DNA of 64,000 nt. Origin: Vicia villosa (Eukaryota > Streptophyta > Magnoliopsida > Fabales > Fabaceae). Below are positions 56,261-64,000 of this stretch, one piece after another (positions within the stretch are counted from its first letter, which is position 1; each line of letters starts with the position of its first letter). The stretch is taken from positions 124,001 to 188,000 of the forward strand of contig NW_026705409.1 in NCBI RefSeq assembly GCF_029867415.1, given 5' to 3'. Both the position numbers and the translations under genes were made by a program. The notes beneath the pieces were generated by a model. It was given only the letters and a program-made list of their open reading frames with translations. It was not told where the DNA came from and did no database searches.

Positions 56261-56433
56261 CCTATGATGAGTACAGAGATCACATGTCAGTTCAGAACTT
56301 GCGGGAGCATTTTACCACTACTACAGACATGGATACGTGCTTCATATAGAATTTTTCTATACTTTTGTGGTTGAACATCTGGATACTTTTTCCTAACCCA
56401 CAAATTTGATCCATTAATAGGATACATGATAGG

Positions 56434-59400
56434 TGTCATACCCCAAAATTTGCCCATCACATTTCAGTCCACCTGACTTTCAAATGCTCAAAGATCTCCA
56501 ATTGCTCAAAGCTACCTATCTCCTAAACAAGTGCCTCAGAATTAGGGTTTTGCTTTCCTCACAGTAAAATCAGGTTCTAAGACCTCAAAAGAAACCCATG
56601 GTCTCTCATATGCCTTAAAGGATCCTCATACCAATTTTCAAGCTCTGATTCAAAAGATTGCTCACCCAACGGACCAAACGATCAATAATCGACTAGTTGA
56701 CCTAAAAGTCAAACTATGGTCAAACCACAATCAAAACTTCTGATTTTTGGTCAACATCCTTATTATAAAGTATAATTCACCATTTGATCAAGAATCGATC
56801 ATGATTCATCAAGGAAAGATCAGAAATCAACAATTCCAAAAGTTTCTAAATTAGGGTTTTCATAGGAAAAGTCAATTGAACTTTGACCAGCCATAACTCC
56901 CACATGGAACATCAGAAATTTTCCATCAAAAGCTCATTTTGAAGGAAATTGAATTCTATACAATTTTGTCTCTCACATGCCAAGTCTAAAAATGCTTCAT
57001 TTGGGAGATATGGAGCGAAAGATTATAGGTCCTTTTTGAAAGTCAACCAAAAGCAATTTTTTGTCAAAGCCAATATCATCAAGATAAATTCTTCAAACGA
57101 AAAAGAGATTCCAAAGTGGCTTGTAGAGGACATCTTGAGGTTTCCAAAAAGTCCTAGAACTCTTCCATATCTTAAAAATTGAGGGAGATATGCCTTGTCA
57201 AAGTTGGACAATTTTGAGAAGAAAAATGTGAAATAAAAGGCCCCAAAATGAATCTTTTGCAAAGGGACCCAATCTTTCTTGGCCCAATCTTCACTCTCAA
57301 CTTATCCAAGGCCTCAAAATTCAATTGCCACGAAATTATTTGATTGATTTGATTTATTATGAATTTTTATTCATTTAAAAATGATTAAAATCAAATAAAT
57401 TACTAGAAAATCAAAGATATGGTTTAAGGGATCAATTTGAATCAAATCCAATCATCATTTACTCCCATATTCCATATAATTTCGTGCTCCTCATGATTGA
57501 TTGAAAATCTTTGGAATTTGGCAAATATAGAAAGATTACAAATCATATTTTCAATCAATTTCTCCAAATTGACAATCAAAGATTTCAAAGGAATTTTGCT
57601 CACAATTGTTGACCTAAATCACTCTAGTATATAAACACAACTTAACCAAAGCATTAGGGGACGAAATTATACAAGGAGGAGCTAGGGTTTTCAAGCAACA
57701 AAGGTCTCCAAAAATCTCAAAACTAAGGCATACAAGTTCTTGAGTTGCAGCCACTTCCCATCCAGAAAAAACTCCATATTTCCACTCCTGAGGTAATTTA
57801 GAACATGTATGGATTGATTCACGGCTCCATGGCATGTATATACTCATATCTCACGTGTCATATTTTCCATGTTTTTTTGTTTCTTCGTTTACCATATGTG
57901 TGGATGTTTTAACGCAATTTGATGATTGGTGAGGATTCATGGAACGATTTAGAGAGGATTGGAACCTTCGGAACAAAGCTTTCACGCAGATACAAGGATC
58001 CGCCATTGTTAGGGCATAGCAAAGCTTCGATTTCGTTTTCCTATATGCGCGCCTTATTTGCCAAAAATAGCATCACCATTGGAATCAGGGGTGCCGTTTT
58101 AGGTAATATGGGCTCTTGTTTTTCGTTTTTCTGATGTTTTCGCAGGTATGAAATTATGGAAATATTTGCTACAAAGATAGATGCAGAAATCGCAGCAGTC
58201 CCGTAGGCAAACCGTAGCAAATTCTGGGTCCATGATGAAGAAGATGAAGATCCATGCAGCGGGGTCCACAAGCGACGGGTGTGCAAACGTGGGTGGCCGG
58301 TCAACCATTGTCTCTCTCCCCTCGCGCGTGGACAGATTCTATTCGCCAGTCAAAGTCTTGCAGACCCTCTCTCCATCTGTAATTGGCTACGCGTGCAATA
58401 AAGGGACCCACCTCTTGACTTTCTTTTAAAATTCCCATTAGTCTTTATTTTCTCTATATATATTTTATTAACGCTATAGTATTGTTGAATGATATTGATA
58501 GCACAATTGGCAACGAGGTCTTTGGGCATTGCAAAGGACCCAGGTTCGAGCCTGGGCAAAGACAATTATTTTTATCATTTACAAACTGAGCGAATCCAGC
58601 GCGCACACCCACGCAAGGCCTACGGCGTACCCGCACCTGTCAACCACACGATCTCACTAAGGCCAGATCCAAGGGCACCTGAAAGCGCTGTCCACCATGC
58701 ACCTGCAGGAACCATACCACACAGGATCAACGCCCAGGTTTTTTTATTCCTTTTAATGCTTTTATTTTTTATCTTATAATCTATTTTTCTTTTCCTTTTA
58801 ATTTAAGTTAGTTTTTCTTTACAATTTAATTTAGTTTTTTATATATATAATTCTAATTTAGATTTTATATTATATTCATTAAAATAATTCTTAATTAATT
58901 AGGTTAAATAATTTAATGAATAGTTTTAGGTTTAGCCTTTAAATTTCACAAACCTTAGATAACTAAGGGAAACCCTTATGTAACGTTAACTATAGGCTAA
59001 TATCAACAATGCAAGAGTTGTCTATTAACTATAAGTTTTTTTTACCCTTAGGTTTTAATCTTTGGGTTTCTTCTAGGTTTTTTAGCCATAAGGTTTTAAC
59101 CATGTTTTTTACTATATTCTATTCGCCCTTTCACTCTCCTTGCTTTTATTTTCGCGCCCAATTCTTTCCTTTTCTTTTCTTCATTTTTCAGGGTTGCCCA
59201 AGATTCTCCAGCCACGCGCCGTACCAGTTCAAAAAAAGCTAAGTTTCCATTTCTTATTTAAATATCTTTTTAATTTTTATTTTTTTTATTTTGCCTTATG
59301 GATTTAAATAGGGTTTGTCTCAATAGTCGATGAATTCCACATACACTCACCCCCCTATTATTTTCGTTTTAATTTTCAGGTTCGAGGGAGATCAAGGCAC

Positions 59401-60420
59401 TTAAGAATGTTTATACTAATTATTGATCCTCCTTATTTTTCTTTTGCCTTTTAATTTCCCCGTCCCCGCAGGTGTTTATTGTAATAGCGTAGGACATTTA
59501 CTTTCCGCATTTTATTTTTCTGTTTGATATATAACTGCGTGGTTAGTAAAATAGGGAGTGCAAGATAATTAATCAGACGTAGCTCATTAATTCAAGATAA
59601 ATATAATCGAATACAACCACATGCTTGTTGCACACACTCACCTTTAGGGTACCCCTCTTGTTGCCTGTTGCCTTCGATTTCAATCAAATAGTCAAGTCCC
59701 TTCGAGTGTAGGGATACCTTAGCATATGCTGCCTGTGAATTCAAATCATCATAGTCCCTCGGAATAAAAGATCACAGTCCCTTCGAGTTGCCTACGATAA
59801 ATGTGATCTTGTCCCTCGATAAAATGGTGATAGTCCCTTCGAATGCTAAGGTATCTTTACGGTTGCCTAAAATGACTATTATATCCTTCCCCGAGACTAC
59901 CTGCCCCTTTATGGCAAGGGACAGTCTTGTGGCGAACGATTATTCTCGATGACCCGCACATCCAATTGAAAGACTTCCTACCCTCTCATGGTATGGATAG
60001 ACCCTTTCGCCCGAAAGACTTAAAGAACACGAAAGACAAACTTAGGGTAGGTAGTTCTCAATTGCTTGCTCAATTCAAACAAATTCAAAATACTTTTCAC
60101 ACCTCTTTTCAAATACTTTCAAACAAGGCTACGCTTATTTACAAGCTAAGGTCCTTAAACGAAATCTTTTCTTATACATACACGACACTTCAAATATTTC
60201 AAACAATTCAAAAAGTGAGCTAAGCAATTAAGAGCCCATGGATAACCATGGATGCAAAGGGTGCCTTACACCTTCCCTTTGTATAACCTACCCCCCGAAC
60301 TCAAAGTCTTTTCAAGGTCTTTCCTGTTCTTTTTGCCTTTCCAATTGGATAAAATAAAAGTCGGTGGCGACTCTTGCTATCCGCAACATTTCGATATAAA
60401 AGTCAGTTCACCGTATTACA
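56434..60420 (+). repeat. 5' LTR of an Ogre-like Ty3/gypsy retrotransposon
   Basis: Starts TGTCATACCCCAAAATTTGCCC and ends CCGTATTACA, 3987 bp, directly followed by GAAC and a primer site for tRNA-Arg. LTRs of this length and start are typical of Ogre elements in legumes. Characteristic downstream text includes GGGTGCCTTACACCTTCCC (60258-60276). It contains a tRNA-like segment at 58487-58565. The partner LTR is beyond the window. Confidence 0.85.
58487..58565 (+). other. tRNA-like sequence with A and B boxes inside the Ogre-like LTR
   Basis: TAGCACAATTGG (A-box-like, 58498-58509) is followed about 35-40 bases on by GGTTCGAGCCT (B-box-like). The latter sits in a 6-bp stem CCCAGG/CCTGGG like a T arm. 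No proper acceptor stem is visible, so it is not a normal tRNA gene. It could be a SINE head or a tRNA-derived piece taken into the LTR. Confidence 0.5.
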
Positions 60421-60423
60421 GAA

Positions 60424-60441
60424 CTGGCGACTCTGCTGGGG
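60424..60441 (+). promoter_or_regulatory. Primer-binding site, tRNA-Arg type
   Basis: TGGCGACTCTGCTGGGGA lies three bases after the LTR end. Ogre elements use this tRNA-Arg-type site, and it fixes the end of the 5' LTR. Confidence 0.85.
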
Positions 60442-61585
60442 ATGCTTTTGATTAAAAGAGGGGTTACCTTAGAGTTTAGGATTCACTTTAATTGTTTGGT
60501 TTGTCTGCTTTATATTTCAAAGGCTGTTTTGGGTATTTACTTGTGTGAAAGATCCTAACCCGGATCTGAGAACATTAGGTAAATGGCATAAGACCAAGGA
60601 GACTGCACAGCGTATACTGATGTGGTTGATCTGGCGGCCATCGTTAGTGTGACACATTTGTTTGTCCTGGTGTTCCTTGGGATCCGACTTGAGGAAACAC
60701 TTGGTTGCTGTGTGGTGTCATTAAGCACTAATTTGCCCCTAAAACCCTAGTTGAACTTGACTTTGGCCTATTAGAAAGTAGCGAGATGGCTGGCTTTGGT
60801 TCCGGCTGAAGTTGGTTGATACTCGAAGCTACACTCATATGGACTGGACTTTCAGGACCTTCTCGATTGGTGATTCGATTGCCGAACTAAGATAAGCGCC
60901 TTCGAGAAAGGTCAATGATATGAGCTCCCTAGAACCCGATCTTTATATAGGACAGGTTGAACCAACTTAACCTCAGTGGGGAGGGTACTTACCTACGAAC
61001 CTCATGCAAGCCTTTAAACCTAAGGACACTTGTGTGATTTGTCTGTGCTTGCTACTAACCCTTTGGTTTTCTTGCAGGTTTTTCTTGGGGGAATCACTCG
61101 TCCTTACTATCTTACGCTTTGCCTGATGCATTGCATAACATCATGACATCATGACATCATACGCATGACATGATTTAACTAACCCTTTCAAGGATCTTAG
61201 GTATTTAGGGCGCACAATTTCAGGTACTCTTATCAAGGACTGAATTCCTAATCAAGAGGCAAGAGGATTTATTTTCCTCTAGCCACATACCTTCAAATTC
61301 AAAGGCTCAGCACCTATCAAGGGGCAGGAGGATCTATTTTCCTCTATCCATACTCCTTCAAATTCAGAAGTATCCCAAATCAGAGGCGATGACCCACTCG
61401 GTATGGTGAGCTTAATTTCTCAAGGAAGACGTCCCTCAGATAAAGCTGTGTTTGGTTCAATGTCTAAATGTGGCAAACTAAATTCTCTAAAGATCCTTGA
61501 AAATATTTCATTTGCATTCATAACATCGCATAACAGGTTTCTTATGATAGGTCTCTCATCCTTCCTCGCTGTTTATTTCAGCATC
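60442..61585 (+). other. Untranslated leader of the Ogre-like element
   Basis: Between the primer site and gag. About 61240-61385 holds a diverged duplication (AATCAAGAGGCAAGAGG.. and CAAGGGGCAGGAGG.., each followed by ATTTATTTTCCTCTA-type text). The extra ORF1 seen in full Ogre elements was not recognised here. Confidence 0.5.
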
Positions 61586-62917
61586 ATGGATCTCGAACAA
61601 TCTGTCAAGAATCTCCAAGCTCAGAATGCCGAGTTCCAAGCTCTGATCATGAACTTGTCTAAGGGGCAAGATGAGTTGAAATCCCTTCTTACCAAGAAGA
61701 AGAAGAAAGGCAAGAAGACTCTGAGGAAGAAGCTTAGACCGATCTTGCAACTCAGGGAAGCCGAAGTCTCTGAGGACAGTGACGAAGATGAGAAAGATGA
61801 TGAAGCTAGTATCAAAACTGATAATCATGGTTCTGCCAAACCTTCTGAAGAAGAAGAGGACTATCATCATGAGGATGAACATCCTAATGACAAATACAAG
61901 CTGCTTGAAGAACGTATGAAAGCCATAGAGATCCAGAAGGTACCTGGGCTGGATTTTGAGGAACTAAGACTCATCTCTGGAGTTGTCATCCCTCCGAAGT
62001 TCAAGATTACGACTTTTGCTAAATATGACGGAATCTCTTGTCCTAAGTTGCACTTAAGATCATATGTGAGGAAGATTCAACCTCATACTGCTGATAAAAA
62101 GCTTTGGATCCACTTCTTCCAAGAGAGCTTATCTGGAACTCAACTCGAATGGTACTATCAACTGGAAAGTACCAACATCCGTACCTGGGAAGATTTGGTT
62201 GTTGCTTTCTACCAGCAATACCAATACAATGCTGACCTCGCACCAACTCGCATGTAACTACAAAGCATGTCTATGGGACCCAAGGAAAGTTTCAAGGAGT
62301 ATGCTCAAAAATGGAGAGATCTAGCTGGAAGAGTCAAACCTTCCTTGGCTGACAGAGAATTGGTCGATATGTTTATGAGCACGTTGACTGGTCCTTTCTA
62401 TAGTCATTTGCTGGGAAGTTCATCATCTGGATTCACTGAGCTTATACTGACTGGGGAACGTGTTGAAATCGGTATCCGAAGCGGTAAAATTCAATTGGCT
62501 ACATATTCTAATACCTCAAAGAAGGAGCATAATGAGAGGAATGAATCTAATACTGTGGGAGCAACCCTAGCCTCTAATCAAGTGCTGATACAACAAAGGA
62601 GAAATCAGTGTAAACAAGGCACATCCAAAAGACAATTCACAAAGATCAACATAACTTTGGCTGAAGCGTTACAACAGTTGCTAAGAGCAGGGTTGATTAC
62701 TTTAAAGGATCCTCCTCTGAAGCCCAACACCTTGTCTCATCAATATAATCCTAAAGCAAGATGCGCTTATCACTCCGACAGCATTGGACATGACACTAAT
62801 GATTGTTGGCCATTGAAGAACAAGATCCAGGATATGATCGACGCTGGAGAAATTGAGTTCGACCCTCCTGCAACCATGCCTAATCACAACAAGAGTGCTA
62901 ATACTGTGGATGGCTAG
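61586..62917 (+). pseudogene. Ogre-like gag with an internal stop
   Basis: The likely start is the ATG at 61586 (MDLEQSVKNLQAQNAEFQAL), though the frame is open from 61403. A coiled-coil and Lys-rich region (KKKKKGKKTLRKKLRP) and an acidic stretch precede the gag core: ITTFAKYDGISCPKLHL, YVRKIQPHTADKKLWIHFFQ and SGTQLEWYYQLE. A TAA at 62255-62257 interrupts it, and the same frame continues MSMGPKESFKEYAQKWRDLA and LVDMFMSTLTGPFYSHLLG to CAYHSDSIGHDTNDCWPLK. A TAG at 62915-62917 ends it. No protease follows in frame. Confidence 0.85.
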
Positions 62918-64000
62918 AAGGGTGGACTTTAAGATCATTAGGTTTACTTTCAGTTGCAATTTCTTTTTTCTGTTTGTCTAAACATTCGACTTATGATAGA
63001 CATTATCTAGTTAATAATCATCATCAGTGCATTGCATATGTTTGTCTTGAATAAATTATTTTGCTATCACTCGTCTTAAATTGCGTCTTTACTTTGCATA
63101 TGTTTTATGATATTTAACTCTCGTTAAAGCTGTGAACCGTTTAAGGGAGGATGACGAAAATGATACCACAACCTCATACAGGATGCTTTTGAACAGACTA
63201 TGCTGACGATGTACATGCATTGTTTCATTTCCTAAATAGTGGAGATATAAGGATGTTAACTCCTCGTAAACCCCTTTGAGCCTAAGGTGTCGAAGTTTCT
63301 TTCTTGTGCAATTTAAAACCCTTAATCATAACCTGGGGCAGGGAAGTTACTCAGTTAACTCAATTATACTAGCTGTTATTTATACAAATAATGATGGGTT
63401 CCCGCAATCATTAAGTCAGACAGTCAATGTCCATCAAAAAGAAAAAAAGATGTTAAGTTAAAACCTATGAAGGAGACTTATCAAAAATCAAAAAATATCC
63501 CGCTGACTGTAAACAAACAGTTCAGGCAAAAGTTAGGGATAACAAAAGTCAAAATCAAAGAAGAGGTCGCTACAAATCCTCGACCAAAGAAAACAATTCA
63601 AAAGAGGCCATTATGAATCCTCGACAAAAGAAAGTATTACAAAAGGGATGACTGCCTGTCCAAACAAACTCTTGTTGCTTTATCCATCATCAAATATCAA
63701 TGTTACGACGTCAAGCTTTGCTAAAGCTGAAACGCAAAGTTAACTGAGCATAGGATCGAAGAACATCACGAAGAAGGGGATGGGTATAAATAAATTTTTC
63801 AGCCATTATCCTTTGTTTTTTAAACCGTGAACCAAGCCACGTTACAACCCTTGAAAGTCCTAATTGAAGCATGGTTAGTTCGAAAGCATATTGTCACCAA
63901 AAAGGTATCCCGACTCCTTGGGGTTTACTACAAATGCTAAGCTGATATCCTGTTTTTACAAACATCATGTTTTTATAAATATCATGATTTTACATCTCCA
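62918..64000 (+). other. Downstream of gag, non-coding in this window
   Basis: No protease or RT is visible in the 1083 bases after gag, although pol would be expected there. About 63545-63645 holds two diverged copies of a ~50-bp unit (AAAAGAGG.C..TA..AATCCTCGAC.AAAGAAA). This looks like the 3' untranslated part of an Ogre-like element, which would mean that pol was deleted. The window ends before this can be confirmed. Confidence 0.4.

Larger units (their letters stand above)
48431..56433 (+). mobile_element. Degenerate Athila-like Ty3/gypsy retrotransposon, internal region
   Basis: Begins with a diverged primer site TGGCGCTGTTGTCAGAGA (48431-48448), like the tRNA-Asp-type sites of Athila-lineage elements. 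Then follow a gag relic (48840-49830), a gag tail after 52003, an integrase C-terminal relic (52460-52790) and a relic resembling the extra ORF of Athila-type elements (53240-54240). Protease, RT and RNase H are missing. Two solo LTRs of another family interrupt it at 49873-52002 and 54293-56260. Its own LTRs were not delimited, and the right limit is set only by the Ogre-like LTR at 56434. Confidence 0.65.

Overview
This is plant nuclear DNA, most likely from a legume. The genes are split by GT-AG introns, the intergenic DNA is AT-rich, and most of the window is transposable elements nested in one another. A Ty3/gypsy element with an LTR of about 4 kb starting TGTCATACCCC and a tRNA-Arg-type primer site looks like Ogre, which is abundant in Fabeae (pea, vetch, lentil) and present in Medicago and Trifolium. 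That, plus a legume-style CACTGACAGTGTAAA MITE, suggests Fabeae or Trifolieae. The species cannot be named from the sequence alone.

Five host genes can be supported. They are an intronless EXO70C-like exocyst subunit (minus, 2812-4983), a small CYSTM-domain protein (plus, 7851-9217, three exons), the LCB2 subunit of serine palmitoyltransferase (plus, 22002-28277, twelve exons, 489 aa), a mitochondrial phosphate carrier (minus, 30130-31706, six exons, 351 aa) and a histidine-phosphatase/phosphoglycerate-mutase-like protein (minus, 40922-46858, two exons, 420 aa). They are unrelated housekeeping or trafficking genes and form no operon or pathway cluster. LCB2 and the phosphate carrier are convergent.

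From left to right the rest is: CACTA-type DNA with many ACGTGA palindromes (1-1043); a SINE and a LINE 3' end upstream of CYSTM; a long-inverted-repeat MULE/foldback element carrying two copies of an RNase H fragment (about 9970-11966); a non-autonomous Helitron with precise ends (12178-15672); a cluster of short LTR-like repeats (15.7-17.0 kb); a MULE with an 8-bp target duplication carrying a broken plant-mobile-domain gene (17705-20871), itself inside an older GGGGCGGGG repeat; an intact Copia element whose two 454-bp LTRs look identical (32448-37460); remains of a MULE transposase (38.9-40.1 kb); an Athila-like Ty3/gypsy wreck (from 48431) pierced by two solo LTRs of one family in opposite orientation, each with a perfect 5-bp target duplication; and the 5' part of an Ogre-like element (56434 to the window end).

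I see no wholly new gene system. The observations most worth checking are the GCGCCGCG word arrays kept in both solo LTRs, the change of the catalytic RHG motif to CHG in the phosphatase-like gene, the tRNA-like sequence inside the Ogre-like LTR, the intact Copia copy, and the duplicated RNase H fragment inside an inverted-repeat element.
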